A DNA stretch of 64,000 nt, taken from Actinopolymorpha rutila. GTDB lineage: Bacteria; Actinomycetota; Actinomycetes; Propionibacteriales; Actinopolymorphaceae. Numbering within the stretch: the stretch's first letter is position 1; each line of letters begins with the position of its first letter. Location of the stretch: positions 4,030,001 through 4,094,000 of the forward strand of contig NZ_JACBZH010000001.1 in assembly GCF_013407855.1 (NCBI RefSeq). Reading direction: 5' to 3'. This document shows positions 22,320 through 34,381 of this stretch, piece by piece. The position numbers and the translations under genes were made by a program. The notes beneath the pieces are model-generated. The model was not told the origin of the DNA, searched no databases, and worked only from the letters and a program-made list of their open reading frames with translations.

Positions 22320-23261
22320 TCAGGCCAGGTCGGGCCACGGCGCCGGTGGCGAGGCGGCGAAGAACCGCAGCAGCTCCAACAGGCGGCTCGCGGGCGGCCT
22401 GGTCCACACGCGTTCGGGCTCTCCCGGCGTGTCGCCGACGCGGTGCAGCGCCCAGGACAGGTGATACCAGAGGACCCTCGCCGACCAGGCGCGTTCGGCT
22501 TCCGCCAGCGCCCGCGGCGGCACCTCGTCCAGGTAACCCCGCAGCGCGTACGGCACCGCGCGCAGCGGGAGCTTCGCGAAGTCGACGGCGGGATCCGCCC
22601 AGGCTGCGTCCCCCCAGTCCACCAGGTTGGCGCGTTCGGGGGCGACGCTCTCGACGACGACGTTGGTGGGCGAGACGTCGCCGTGCACGACGGCCGGCGC
22701 CACGTCGCCCGGCCGCCAGCGCTCCAGCCGGTCGAACCATCCGACCAGCCAACTGGCCGTGTCGATGTCGACGTACCCCTTCTCGGCCAGCCGGAGCACG
22801 TGCCCTCGCGGGTCGTCCTCGGGCAGCTGCGAAACCCCCGGCAGCGAGCCCACGCGCGCGCGAGTGAGGTGATGCAGGCGTGCGAGGCCCACCCCGACGT
22901 CGCGGTAGGTTTCGGCCGCCGTGTGGGGTTCGGCGCCCAGAGCCGCCAGGTCGCGGCCTGGGACCCGCTCGACCACGAGGTAGGGCACGTTGACGACCGA
23001 GCAGCTGTCGTCGTACGTCACCACCGCCGGCGTACGCACCCCCACCCGGCGCACCGCGGGGATGATCGTCGCCTCCTTGGCGAGCTCGGCCAGCCGGGCG
23101 CCGCCGCCACGCGGGATCCGCAGGACGAGGTGGTCGCCGAGGAAGTACACGTCGTTGGCGGCACCCTGGGTCGGCACCGCGGCCATGTCCTCGACCGGGA
23201 TCTGGTATCTGTCGCCGATCGCGGCCAGCATGTCCCGACGCGACGTCCCACCTGCGCTCAC
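22320..23261 (-). CDS. APH-family phosphotransferase
   Basis: A 313-residue kinase-like phosphotransferase. AVVHGDVSPTNVVV is the catalytic loop (HxDxxxxN), and NLVDWGDAAWADPAVDFAKLPL is the metal-binding and downstream segment. The N-lobe has LVLRIPRGG and an acidic ELAKEATII helix. It resembles aminoglycoside/macrolide phosphotransferase-like proteins, many of which act on unknown metabolites. It is unrelated in detail to the other APH-like gene at 12194-13171. It is separated from comEA by 139 bp in the same direction, so it may be a separate unit. Confidence 0.82.
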   Translation of the reverse strand: MSAGGTSRRDMLAAIGDRYQIPVEDMAAVPTQGAANDVYFLGDHLVLRIPRGGGARLAELAKEATIIPAVRRVGVRTPAVVTYDDSCSVVNVPYLVVERVPGRDLAALGAEPHTAAETYRDVGVGLARLHHLTRARVGSLPGVSQLPEDDPRGHVLRLAEKGYVDIDTASWLVGWFDRLERWRPGDVAPAVVHGDVSPTNVVVESVAPERANLVDWGDAAWADPAVDFAKLPLRAVPYALRGYLDEVPPRALAEAERAWSARVLWYHLSWALHRVGDTPGEPERVWTRPPASRLLELLRFFAASPPAPWPDLA

Positions 23262-23320
23262 GGTCGCCCAGGGTAGGGCACGACGGGCTGTGGCGTACGA
23301 CCCGCGAGGCCGGCCCGAGG

Positions 23321-24175
23321 TCAGCCGACGTCGGTGGGCGAGACGACGACCGACACCATGCCCGGTCCGACGTGCGCGCCGATCCCGCTGGCCGCCTCAC
23401 GGACCACGATGCGGCCGAGCCGGGGTACGCGCCGCCCCAGCCGCGCGGCCAGCTCCCTCGCGAGGACCGGCGCCCCGAGGTGATGCACCGCGACCTCGAC
23501 GCTGCGGCTGCCGGCACATCCGAGGGCGAGGCGTTCGAGCTCGATCATCGCCCTGGCCCCTGTGCGTACCTTCGCGCACGGTGTGACCTGGCCGTCGCGT
23601 ACCTGCAGAATCGGCCTCGACGGCAGTGCCGAACCCACCATCGCCTGGGCGAGCCGGATCCGCCCACCCCGGCGCATGTAGTCGAGTGAGTCGACGTAGA
23701 GGTACGTCTCGGTGGCGGCGGCGCGCGCCCGCGCCAGGTCGACCACCTCCGCGGCGTCCGCGCCGCGCTCGGCGGCGTCGGCAGCGGCGAGCACGGCGAA
23801 ACCGAGCCCCATACCCACCTGGCGTGAGTCGACCACGGCGACCGGCAGCGGTGCCTGGACCGCGCCCAGCCTGGCAGCGTCGTGGGTACCGGACAGGTCG
23901 CCGGACAGGTGGATCGAGATTGCCGCCGAGCAGCCGGTACGCGCCGCGTCGGTGTAGCCGGCCAGGAACTCCATCGGCGAGGGGCGAGCGGTGCGGACGC
24001 GTTCGCCGCGGCGCAGTGAGTCGGTGACCAGCCGGGTCACCTCGGGGTTGCCGTCGGCATACGTGGTGGAACCCACCGTCACCTGGGTCGGCACGACGGA
24101 GATTCCGTAGTCGGCGATCTCCCGGCCATCGAGGTGTGCGGTCGAGTCGGTCACCAAGGCCAAGTGTCGCGCCAC
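23321..24175 (-). CDS. degV: DegV family fatty-acid-binding protein
   Basis: A 284-residue protein. ALVTDSTAHLDG at the N-terminus, TARPSPMEFLAGY, IHLSGDLSGTHDAARL and VDSLDYMRRGGRI are diagnostic of DegV. Family members (FakB in Firmicutes) bind a fatty acid and present it to the kinase FakA; no fakA is visible in this window. Start: GTG at 24175, where homology begins. TACATT lies 6 nt upstream (24187-24182) with no Shine-Dalgarno, so the mRNA is probably leaderless. The position between comEA and leuS is conserved in actinobacteria. Confidence 0.92.
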   Translation of the reverse strand: MARHLALVTDSTAHLDGREIADYGISVVPTQVTVGSTTYADGNPEVTRLVTDSLRRGERVRTARPSPMEFLAGYTDAARTGCSAAISIHLSGDLSGTHDAARLGAVQAPLPVAVVDSRQVGMGLGFAVLAAADAAERGADAAEVVDLARARAAATETYLYVDSLDYMRRGGRIRLAQAMVGSALPSRPILQVRDGQVTPCAKVRTGARAMIELERLALGCAGSRSVEVAVHHLGAPVLARELAARLGRRVPRLGRIVVREAASGIGAHVGPGMVSVVVSPTDVG

Positions 24176-24441
24176 GAGAGAAATGTAGCCTTCTGCGGGC
24201 GAGCGCGCCGGGTGTTCGATCAGCAATGCCGACCACGCCGACCACGTGGACGCAGGTCTTCGACGCTCCTGGCTCGCACCGACCTGCGCCCGGGCCACCG
24301 CGTGCTCGGCCTCGGCGCGGGTCGAGGTGCGCTGACCCTGCCCGCCGCCGAGCGCGTGGGAAACCGGTCTGAGCAGGGACCGGAGCGGGGCAGCTCCTGT
24401 GATCGCAGGCCGTTGTCGGTGGGCTGTGGGATCGTCCCGGC

Positions 24442-24966
24442 ATGGACGAAACCGACAGCGACGTCGAGGAACTCCAGCGCCTGCTCGATTCCTCCCTCCC
24501 CCACGCGAGTGAACACCTGCGCTCCATCGTCACCCCCGAGCGCACCCTCACCGCACGCCAACTGTGCGGAGTCCTCACTGGCATGTGCACCTTGTCGGTC
24601 GCCACGGTGACCGCGGGCGGCGCGCCCCGGATCAGTGCGGTCGACGGCCACTTCCTGCGCGGCCGGTGGGTCTTCACCACCTCAGGGACGGCGGTCAAGG
24701 CCCGGCACCTGCGTGCCCGCCCCGACGTCAGCGTCGCCCACCTGCGCGGTGACGACCTGGGCGTGTTCACCCACGGCGTGGCCGAGTTCCTTTCACCCGA
24801 CCATCCTGACTGGCAGCCGATCGAGGATCATCTGGTCCGCCACTACGGCAGTTCGCCGACCAGTTGGGGCGAGGAGATCGTCTACGTACGCGTCCGGCCG
24901 CAGTGGATGGTCGCCTACGCCTTCGACCCCGGCAAGCTGGTCGGGAGGACCGGAGGTGACGACTGA
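24442..24966 (+). CDS. Pyridoxamine 5'-phosphate oxidase-like flavin/F420 protein
   Basis: A 174-residue split-barrel protein. TLSVATVTAGGAPRISAVDGHFLRGRWVF and TSGTAVKARHLRARPDVSVAHL resemble the PNPOx-like superfamily that binds FMN or F420. The terminal part (EEIVYVRVRPQWMVAYAFDPGKL) fits F420-dependent members, which often bear a WxVAY motif. Substrate and cofactor are not settled. Start: ATG at 24442. It is divergent from degV and convergent with the first leuS gene (28-bp gap), so it may be regulated independently. Confidence 0.8.
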   Translation: MDETDSDVEELQRLLDSSLPHASEHLRSIVTPERTLTARQLCGVLTGMCTLSVATVTAGGAPRISAVDGHFLRGRWVFTTSGTAVKARHLRARPDVSVAHLRGDDLGVFTHGVAEFLSPDHPDWQPIEDHLVRHYGSSPTSWGEEIVYVRVRPQWMVAYAFDPGKLVGRTGGDD

Positions 24967-24994
24967 CAGCGGCGTCCTCGCGGACGCACTGCCC

Positions 24995-27439
24995 TCATCC
25001 GGCGGGCACGATGTTGACCAGCCGAGGAGGACGTACGACCACGCGGGCGACGTCGCGACCGCGCAGCGCCCTGCGCACCGGCTCGATGTCAAGCGCGCGT
25101 TGACGCAGCTCGTCCGCGGTGATGTCCGGCGGCACGTCGATCCTGCCCCGCAACTTGCCCGAGACCTGCACCACGCAGGTCACCGTCTCCGCACCGAGGT
25201 AGGCCGGATCCGCTTCCGGATAGGGCAGGTACGCCAGCGACGCCGCCTGCCCTGGCGTGCTCTCTCCCGGCGTGGCCCTCTCTTGCCTGCCTGGCGCGGT
25301 CTCCTCTCGCGTGGCGTTCTCCGCACCCAGCCGATGCCACAGTTCCTCCGCCAGGTGGGGCGCGAACGGCGCGAGCATCAACACCATCGGGTGGGCCACC
25401 TCCGCCGGCACCTCGCCACCCAGGCCCGCGACGTGCCGGGACAGCGTGGTGAGGCGTGCAATGGCGGTGTGGAAGCTCAGTGCGTCCAGGTCGTCGCGGA
25501 CACCCGCGATCGTCGTGTGCAGCAGGCGACGCGTCTCCTCGCGCGCCGGCCGGTCGGTGACCCTCGGCGCGCCGGTGTCCTCGTCGACCAGGCTCCGCCA
25601 CACCCGCTGCAGGAACCGCTGCGCCCCGACGATGCCTCGCGGATCCCACGGGCGCGACGCCTGCAGCGGCCCGGATGCCATGACATACACCCGGAAGGTG
25701 TCCGCACCGTAGCGTTCACACAGCTCGTCGGGGGTCACCATGTTGCGCAGGCTCTTGCCCATCTTTCCCAGCGACCGGCTGACCGGCCGGTCCCGCCACC
25801 AGAAGGCGCCGTCGCGTTCGACCACCTCGGCGGCGGGCACGTACACCCCTCGTTCGTCGGTGTAGGAGTACGCCTGGATGTAGCCGTTGTTGACCAGCCG
25901 GCGAAACGGCTCCCGGCTCGACACGTGCCCCAGGTCGTACAACACCTTGTGCCAGAAGCGTGCGTACAACAGGTGCAGCACGGCGTGCTCGACCCCACCC
26001 ACGTAGAGATCGACCCCGCCCGGATCGGTGCCGCCGCGGCTGCCCAGCCAGTGCCGTTCCAGCGCCGGATCGCAGAAGCGCTCGGCGTTGTGCGGATCGA
26101 GGTAGCGCAGCCCGTACCAACACGAGCCGGCCCACTGCGGCATCGTGTTGGTCTCCCGCCGGTAGGTGCGCGGGCCGTCGCCCAGGTCCAGAGTGACGTC
26201 CACCCAGTCGGTCAGCCGCCCCAGCGGGGCCACCGGCTCCGACGACGCGTCGTCGGGATCGTAGGTGGTGGGCGCATAGTCCGGGGTCTGCGGCAACACG
26301 ACCGGCAGCATCGAGTCCGGCAACGCCACCGGACCGTGCTCGTCGTAGACGATGGGGAACGGCTCGCCCCAGTAACGCTGCCGGCTGAACAACCAGTCGT
26401 GCAGCCGGTACACCACCTCGCCCTGCTCGCGGGTGCGGCCGATCCAGTTGCGCTGCTGGGCCTTGATCGGCTCCGGCCAGTCCAGCAGGTCCAGGTCGTC
26501 CACCAGCCGGTCGGCGTAGGCGGTGATGCGCAGCATCCACTGCCGCATCGTGCGGGCGAAGACGGGGTAGTTCCCGCGTTCACTGCGGCCTTCGGCGGTG
26601 ACCTCCTCGTCGGCCAGCACGGTGCCCAGGCCGGGGCACCAGTTAACCGGGACGTCCGCCAGGTAGGCCAAACGGTGCGCGTCCAGCACCGCGCGGCGTT
26701 CGTGGACGGCCAGCGAGTTCCAGTCCCGTCCGCCGGGCGTGGCGCGCCGACCGGTCGCGAACTCCTCCTCCAGTTCGGCGATCGGCCGGGCACGCTTGCG
26801 CTCGTCGTCGTACCACGCACCGTGGATCCGCAGGAACATCCACTGCGTCCAGCGGTAGAAGTCCACATCGGTGGTCGACACGCCGCGCCGATCGTCGTGC
26901 GCCAGCCCCAGCCGTCGCAGCTGCCGGCGAATGGTGGCGATGTTGGCCTCGGTGGCCTCCTGCGGATGCCGGCCGGTCTGGACCGCGTACTGCTCGGCGG
27001 GCAGCCCGAACGCGTCGAACCCGAACGCGTGCAGCACGTTGTGGCCGCACATCCGCAGGTACCGCCCGTAGACATCGGTCGCCACGTAGCCGAGCGGATG
27101 GCCCACGTGCAACGAGCCGGAGGGGCCGGCGAACATGTCCAGTACGTAGAACTTCGGCGCGTCCACACGTGCCCTGTCAACCCCGGCTTGGCGGCTGGCG
27201 CCGTCGACGGCATCAGGACCGAGATCGCCGACGGGGTTCGGGGTGTGGAACGTCCCGTGCTCGGCCCAGTACGCCTGCCAGTGCGCCTCGATCCGGCCGG
27301 CCAGTGGTCCGTCGTAACGGTAGGCAGGTTCGGTGGGGCCGCCTCGGGGACCGTCAGGCTCGGACGGCGCGTCCGGCGGATCGTTGGCTGGTCGGGACGC
27401 GACGCTGTCGTGGGGCTGGGTGGAATCGGCTGTGGTCAT
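24995..27439 (-). CDS. leuS: Leucyl-tRNA synthetase lacking the CP1 editing domain
   Basis: An 814-residue class I synthetase of the long actinobacterial LeuRS type. HVGH is at residues 111-114, [12 protein letters not shown] near 148-159, [19 protein letters not shown] near 266-284, the catalytic tail SRQRYWG at 352-358 and KMGKS at 559-563 (usually KMSKS). The C-terminal anticodon-binding and LeuRS tail domains are complete, ending in VNIVPAG. NWIGR (331-335), which normally precedes the roughly 200-residue CP1 editing domain, is followed after a short linker (TREQGEVV) by [15 protein letters not shown]. The whole editing domain is therefore absent. No frameshift or stop is present, so this looks like a working but non-editing enzyme. 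It occupies the conserved leuS position beside degV-comEA. Start: ATG 27439. Expression is predicted to be controlled by the leader at 27507-27598. Confidence 0.93.
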   Translation of the reverse strand: MTTADSTQPHDSVASRPANDPPDAPSEPDGPRGGPTEPAYRYDGPLAGRIEAHWQAYWAEHGTFHTPNPVGDLGPDAVDGASRQAGVDRARVDAPKFYVLDMFAGPSGSLHVGHPLGYVATDVYGRYLRMCGHNVLHAFGFDAFGLPAEQYAVQTGRHPQEATEANIATIRRQLRRLGLAHDDRRGVSTTDVDFYRWTQWMFLRIHGAWYDDERKRARPIAELEEEFATGRRATPGGRDWNSLAVHERRAVLDAHRLAYLADVPVNWCPGLGTVLADEEVTAEGRSERGNYPVFARTMRQWMLRITAYADRLVDDLDLLDWPEPIKAQQRNWIGRTREQGEVVYRLHDWLFSRQRYWGEPFPIVYDEHGPVALPDSMLPVVLPQTPDYAPTTYDPDDASSEPVAPLGRLTDWVDVTLDLGDGPRTYRRETNTMPQWAGSCWYGLRYLDPHNAERFCDPALERHWLGSRGGTDPGGVDLYVGGVEHAVLHLLYARFWHKVLYDLGHVSSREPFRRLVNNGYIQAYSYTDERGVYVPAAEVVERDGAFWWRDRPVSRSLGKMGKSLRNMVTPDELCERYGADTFRVYVMASGPLQASRPWDPRGIVGAQRFLQRVWRSLVDEDTGAPRVTDRPAREETRRLLHTTIAGVRDDLDALSFHTAIARLTTLSRHVAGLGGEVPAEVAHPMVLMLAPFAPHLAEELWHRLGAENATREETAPGRQERATPGESTPGQAASLAYLPYPEADPAYLGAETVTCVVQVSGKLRGRIDVPPDITADELRQRALDIEPVRRALRGRDVARVVVRPPRLVNIVPAG

Positions 27440-27506
27440 GGGGCACCGCCTGAAGATCGGCGGCGATCGCGGAAGGTCGCTGATCACCGGTGGCCGGACA
27501 TGAAGA

Positions 27507-27572
27507 AACCCCTCACGCAGAGGGGTTCGCCGCGCCGACGCGGTGCTGTGCACCCGCTGAGGTCAGCGCGGC
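27507..27572 (-). promoter_or_regulatory. Leucine attenuator of leuS (hairpins and terminator)
   Basis: Between leader peptide and gene, the transcript can form GCTGA/TCAGC (27556-27567) at the leader stop, GGTGC/GCACC (27542-27554) and an intrinsic terminator with stem AACCCCTC/GAGGGGTT (27507-27527) followed by TTTCTTC. GCCGCGC at the end of the leader (27566-27572) is also perfectly complementary to GCGCGGC just before the terminator (27529-27535). The same set occurs upstream of the second leuS, with one G-U replacement in the long-range pairing. The exact antiterminator pairing is not resolved. Confidence 0.8.
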
Positions 27573-27598
27573 CAGATAAGGAGCAGGACCACCGACAT
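27563..27598 (-). CDS. Leucine leader peptide upstream of first leuS
   Basis: An 11-codon ORF encoding MSVVLLLIWPR. It contains three consecutive Leu codons (CTG CTC CTT) followed by Ile, placed 36-70 nt before a terminator hairpin in the leuS leader. This is the layout of ribosome-mediated attenuation: stalling at Leu codons when charged tRNA-Leu is scarce would favour read-through. TACTCT (27610-27605) lies 6 nt before the ATG without a Shine-Dalgarno, so the leader is probably translated from the 5' end of a leaderless mRNA. The second leuS has a near-identical leader (34375-34410), which makes chance unlikely. Confidence 0.85.
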   Translation of the reverse strand: MSVVLLLIWPR

Positions 27599-27652
27599 GC
27601 CAGCAGAGTAGTCCACGAACCCGTCCGGGCACGAGAGTTTGGCCACCTGAAA

Positions 27653-27692
27653 CGCCGGCGTCCCCCGGCCGATTGGCTGGGGGACGCCGGCG
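27653..27692 (-). terminator. Terminator-like hairpin after secreted-protein gene
   Basis: A perfect 14-bp stem (CGCCGGCGTCCCCC / GGGGGACGCCGGCG) with a 12-nt loop lies 49 bp past the stop of the gene at 27742-28197. It has no T-run, as is common for actinobacterial terminators. It would insulate the leuS leader promoter from read-through. Confidence 0.75.
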
Positions 27693-27741
27693 CTCGCTGC
27701 GATGTCCGTCGCACCTGGCGGTACGAATACCCGTGCTGGGC

Positions 27742-28197
27742 TCAGGTCGTGGCGGCCATCAGGTCGGACTCGGGGTTGACCCACTTGCCGGTGTCGCCGT
27801 CGTACCGCGAAGCGCGGAAGTTCAGCCAACTGCCTTCGGCGAAGTCCTTGTCGCACACGACCCACGTCCCGGCCTTGTACGGGTTGCGGCAGGTGCCCCA
27901 GCGGCCATAGTCGGTGTACCACCGCATCACGGCCGAGTACCCGTCCGCCTTCGTGTCCTTGACGTAGATCTTGTCGCCGTACGGCTTGTAGCACGCGGTG
28001 GAACCGGTGGTGGAGATGCAGTGGTAGGTGCCCGTCGGCCCGGAGGTGCGCACCCCGTTCTGCCACTCGTAGTGGTAGGCCGACTCGGGTCCGGGTGTGA
28101 CGGTCTTGGCCTGGGCAATGGGGGCCACCATCGGGGCCGCCGCCATCAGCAGCCCGAAGCCCGTGGCGGCCGCTCCCTTGACGATGCGAGAGATCAT
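27742..28197 (-). CDS. Small secreted protein, function unknown
   Basis: A 151-residue precursor. The signal peptide is MISRIVKGAAATGFGLLMAAA plus PMVAPIAQA, with a likely cleavage after AQA (about residue 30). The mature ~120 residues are rich in Tyr, Trp and Gly and contain four cysteines (YHC, TAC, GTC, VVC), enough for two disulphides. CYKPYGDKIYVKDTKADGYSAV is the kind of segment seen in small secreted actinobacterial proteins of unknown role. ATG 28197 follows AAGGAG. It is divergent from the SARP regulator gene. The repeats at 28284-28335 lie at the right distance from a -10-like CACTGT (28275-28270) for SARP activation of this gene. Confidence 0.8.
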   Translation of the reverse strand: MISRIVKGAAATGFGLLMAAAPMVAPIAQAKTVTPGPESAYHYEWQNGVRTSGPTGTYHCISTTGSTACYKPYGDKIYVKDTKADGYSAVMRWYTDYGRWGTCRNPYKAGTWVVCDKDFAEGSWLNFRASRYDGDTGKWVNPESDLMAATT

Positions 28198-28269
28198 GAC
28201 GTTCTCCTTCTTGTGCCTGTCGGTTCCTCGTTGCTTTCGGGCCGACCCCGCGCCGACCCGACCCGACCC

Positions 28270-28335
28270 ACAGTGCCGAGCACGCCTTGACCGAACCTGG
28301 ATGGAACCTGAATCCGACCTGGATGCAAGCTGGAG
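28270..28335. promoter_or_regulatory. SARP-type direct-repeat operator and promoter
   Basis: Units in an exact 11-bp register: GCCTTGAC (28284), ACCTGGAT (28295), ACCTGAAT (28306), ACCTGGAT (28317) and a degenerate AGCTGGAG (28328). On the minus strand the last unit is followed by 8 bp and then CACTGT (28275-28270), a plausible -10 box for the secreted-protein gene. Tandem repeats at 11-bp spacing located 8 bp from a -10 element are the known binding architecture of SARP activators. Confidence 0.75.
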
Positions 28336-28389
28336 CCGTGTCATCGCGTCTCACCGGTGACAACCAGGTCGCCGACGGGGAGAGATGCG

Positions 28390-31300
28390 ATGCGGATTCG
28401 GATTCTGGGGCCGTTGGAGACGCGAACGGCCGGCGGCTGGGAACGCCTCGGTGCGCCGAAGATGCGGGCGCTGCTGGCCGCCCTGGTGGTCGGTCGTGGT
28501 CGGCCGCTGTCCGTCGACGCCTTGGTCGAGGAGGTGTGGCCGGACGGTCCGCCGCGTGGCGCCATCAACCAGATCCACGGGTACGCCTTACGGCTGCGCC
28601 GCCTCCTCGCCGACCCCGACGGGAAGGTCCTGCGCACTCGCCAGCCGGGGTACGAACTCCACCTCGGCGCCGACGACCTGGACGCCGACCGGTTCGAGGA
28701 CCTCACTCGGCGCGGAGAGGAGGCGCTGGACGGTCAGGACTTCCAGTCTGCCCGTGACCTTCTTGGAGCTGCCCTCGACCTGTGGAGCGGTACGGCGTTC
28801 GCCGATGCCCCGATCACGCTCAAGGTCCAGGCGGAAGCGGACCGGCTCGAGGAACGCCGGATGGCCGCCGTGGAGGCCCGGATCGAGACCGACCTCGCAC
28901 TCGGCTGCCACGCCGCGCTGGTCGCCGAACTCCGGACGCTCAGCGCCACGCACCCCTACCGCGAAGGCCTGTGGCGACAGCTGATGCTGGCGTTGTATCG
29001 CACCGGCCGCCAGGCCGACGCGCTCGCTGCCTACCAGGAGCTCCGCCGGCGCCTGGACGAGGAACTCGGCGTAGCGCCCACCCACGCGCTGGGCGCACTC
29101 CACCAGCGGATCCTGCGCGCCGACCCGAAGCTCGATTCTTGGCCCGCGGGTGACGACGCATCGACGGCGACCTCATCGCCGGCGAGTCCACCGCCGGTCG
29201 GCCCGTCGACGGTCGCCTCCCCGCCGGCCGGGATGTCCGCACCTCGCCAGGTGCCGGCAGCCGTGTCCGACTTCACCGGCCGGGACCTCGAGCTGTCCCG
29301 GCTGGACGCGCTGCTGCCCGCGCCGGGGGCAGCCGGCTTTCTGGGTGCCAGGATCGCGGTGATCACCGGTACGGGAGGGGTCGGCAAGACGAGCCTCGCG
29401 GTTCACTGGGCTCACCGCGTGGCCGATCGGTTCGTGGACGGGCAGCTGTACGCCGACCTGCGCGGGTACGCCCAGGCTCCTCCTCGCGAGCCGGTCGACA
29501 TCCTGGCGCAGTTCCTGCGGGCGCTGGGGGTACCTCCCGACCGGGTCCCGTTGACCGAGGACGAGGCGGCGGCGATGTACCGCACCCAGACAGCCGACCG
29601 CCGTCTGCTCGTCGTACTGGACAACGCCGCCGAGGCCGCACAGGTACGACCGTTGCTGCCCGCGTCCTCGCAGTGCGTGGCCGTCGTCACCAGCCGAGAC
29701 GGGATGGCAGGGCTGGTCGCCTTCGACGGTGCCCGGCTGCTGGAGCTGGACCGGCTTGGGACCGAGGAGGCGATCTCTGTGCTGGCCAAGGTCCTCGGAC
29801 CGGAACGGGTGTGGCGCGAAGCCGACGCGGCGGCGCGCCTCGTCGAGTTGTGCGACGGTTTGCCGCTCGCGTTGCGCATCACCGGCGCGCACCTCGCCGC
29901 CAGTCCGGACCGCCCGCTGGATCGACACGTCGAGCACCTCGCCGGCCAGGACCGGCTCAGCGCCCTGCGGGTGGGCGATGACCACCGGACCGCCCTGCGA
30001 TGGGTCTTCGACCTTTCCTACGACCGGCTTGACCCCGCCGCGCGGCGGATGTTCCGGCTGCTCACCGTCGCGCCGGGGCCGGACGTCGGACTCGAAGCGG
30101 CGAGCGCGGTGGCGGGAACCCCCGCGCAGGAGTCCTACCGTCTGCTGCGCGTTCTTGCCGACGCTCACCTGCTTGCCGACCGCGGCACGAACCGGTTCGC
30201 CTTCCACGATCTGATGCGCCTCTACGCGGCCGAACGCCGCGCGGCCGAGGACCCGCAGGCTGTCGTCGGCTCGGCGCGCGACCGGCTGTTCAGGTGGTGC
30301 ACGAACAGCGCCCGCGCCGCGATGGCGCTGGTTCTCCCCCACTACGCGCGCCTCACCGAGGAAGCCCCCGGCGCCGACCGGTCTTCCCACGTGCCGGAGT
30401 TCCCCGACGTGCCGGAGTTCCCGGACGTGCGGGCCGCCACGGACTGGCTGAGGGCCGAGGAGGGTTCCCTGGTGGCGACCGTTCTCGACGCCGAGCACAG
30501 TGCACCGGCCGTCGCCTGGCTTCTCACCGACACCCTCCGCGGGCACTTCGCGCTCACTGAGCACCGGCCCGAATGGCTGACGGTCGCGAACGCGGGGCTG
30601 CGTGCCGCCGTGGCCGAGGGAAGCCCGACCGGTCAGGCGGCCGCGTACCTCAGCCTGGCACACGCTTACGTCACCATCGGCGACTATCCGGCGGCGCAGC
30701 AGAACGCCGAACGCGCCCACGAGTGGTGCGCGGAGGCCGGCTGGCCCGAAGGCGAGATGTCGGCCCTGAACAACCTCGCCAACGCCGCCCTGCGGCAGGG
30801 CCGGCTCGACCACGCCGCCGAATGGTTCGAGGCGGCCCTGGTCACCGCACGAAACGTCGGCAACCGTGACCTGGAGGCCGCCTACACCGGCAACCTCGGT
30901 CTCACCTACCTTCGCGCCGGGCATCTGGAGCTCGCCCTCAAACACCAGTACGCCGGCCTGGAACTCGCCCTGGCCAGCGGTTCGCCGCGGCCGATCGCGA
31001 GGTACCACGCCAACCTGGGCGAGGTGTACTGGTTGCGCGGCGAGTTCGAGTCCGCCCGCCACCACATGGAGCAAGCTCTGACGGACATGCGCTCTCTCGC
31101 CCTACCCGGCGACGTCTGCTGCGCCCTCGACACCATGGCCGCGCTGGACCTGGACGCCGGCCGCTACACGCAGGCCAGCGAGCAGGCGACCGAGGCGCTC
31201 GCACTCGCGCAGGAATTGAATAACTCGTGGTACGAACTCGCCGTCCGCTCGACACTCGCCTCGGTCATGCTGCGGACCGGGCACGCCGAGGAGGCACTGG

Positions 31301-31748
31301 CGGAGTTCCGCCGAGCAGCTGACATCGCCCGAACGATCGACAGCCGCTCGGAGGGCCTGCCCAGCCTGGTCGGAGCGGCCCGGGCGCAGCTTGAGCTGGG
31401 CTCGCCGCAGACGGCGCTGGTGGAGAGCCGGACCTGCCTGCGGTTGGCGAAACAGGACGGTCGGCGCCTCGTCGAGGGCGACGCCCTTCTGGTACTGGCA
31501 CAGGGACACCTCGCGCGCGGGGAGGCAGCGGCCGCCCAGACCGCCGCGGAGCAGGCGATGGCGGTGCACCGCGAGTGCGGACACCGGCTCGGTGAGGCGC
31601 GAGCGCTCCGCCTGCTCGGCGATGTCGCCGCATCCGCCCGGGACGCCGACACCGCCCGCCGCCGGTGGCGCCAGGCGAACGCGATCTTCACCGCGGTCGG
31701 TACGCCAGAGGCGGCCGAGGTCGCCGCCCTGCTGGCGCAGGGGCTTTC

Positions 31749-31752
<4 letters not shown>
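28390..31752 (+). CDS. SARP/AfsR-family transcriptional regulator (wHTH-BTAD-NB-ARC-TPR)
   Basis: A 1120-residue regulator of the large AfsR class. Its N-terminal winged helix is of OmpR type ([18 protein letters not shown]..., about 1-90). A bacterial transcriptional activation domain follows (about 95-245, ending [21 protein letters not shown]), then a Pro/Ser linker. The NB-ARC ATPase has Walker [13 protein letters not shown] (about residue 325) and LLVVLDNA as Walker B. TPR repeats occupy about 720-1110 (for example [27 protein letters not shown]). Such proteins activate secondary metabolism or secreted products. ATG 28390 follows GGGGAGAG. No biosynthetic cluster is present here; the divergent secreted protein is the obvious nearby target. 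The gene ends tail-to-tail with the second leuS, sharing CTAG. Confidence 0.93.
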
Positions 31753-34262
<2,510 letters not shown>

Positions 34263-34304
34263 CGTTCCTGACTCCGAGGGAGGGACTGAGGTGGGACGCT
34301 CCGA

Positions 34305-34381
34305 CAAAAGAAGAAAACCCCTCGCACAGGAGGGGTTGCCACGCCGACGCGGTGCTCGAAGCACCCGCTGATGGTCAGCGC
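34305..34381 (-). promoter_or_regulatory. Leucine attenuator of second leuS (hairpins and terminator)
   Basis: The transcript shows GCTGA/TCAGC (34367-34379) at the leader stop, GGTGCT/AGCACC (34351-34365), then a terminator with stem AACCCCTC/GAGGGGTT (34316-34337) and the tail TTTTCTTCTTTT. The order, loop positions and much of the sequence match the attenuator of the other leuS, while loops and some stem bases differ. Confidence 0.82.

Noticed and set aside
23397..24770. Long open frames on the opposite or alternate phase of degV and the PNPOx gene
   Set aside because: They are Arg/Ala/Pro-rich with no domain motifs and arise from high GC third positions. The degV and flavin-protein frames carry clear family motifs.
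27439..27553. N-terminal extension of the first LeuRS to 27553
   Set aside because: The 38 extra residues would be encoded across the attenuator terminator and have no LeuRS similarity. MTTADSTQ at 27439 is the sensible start.
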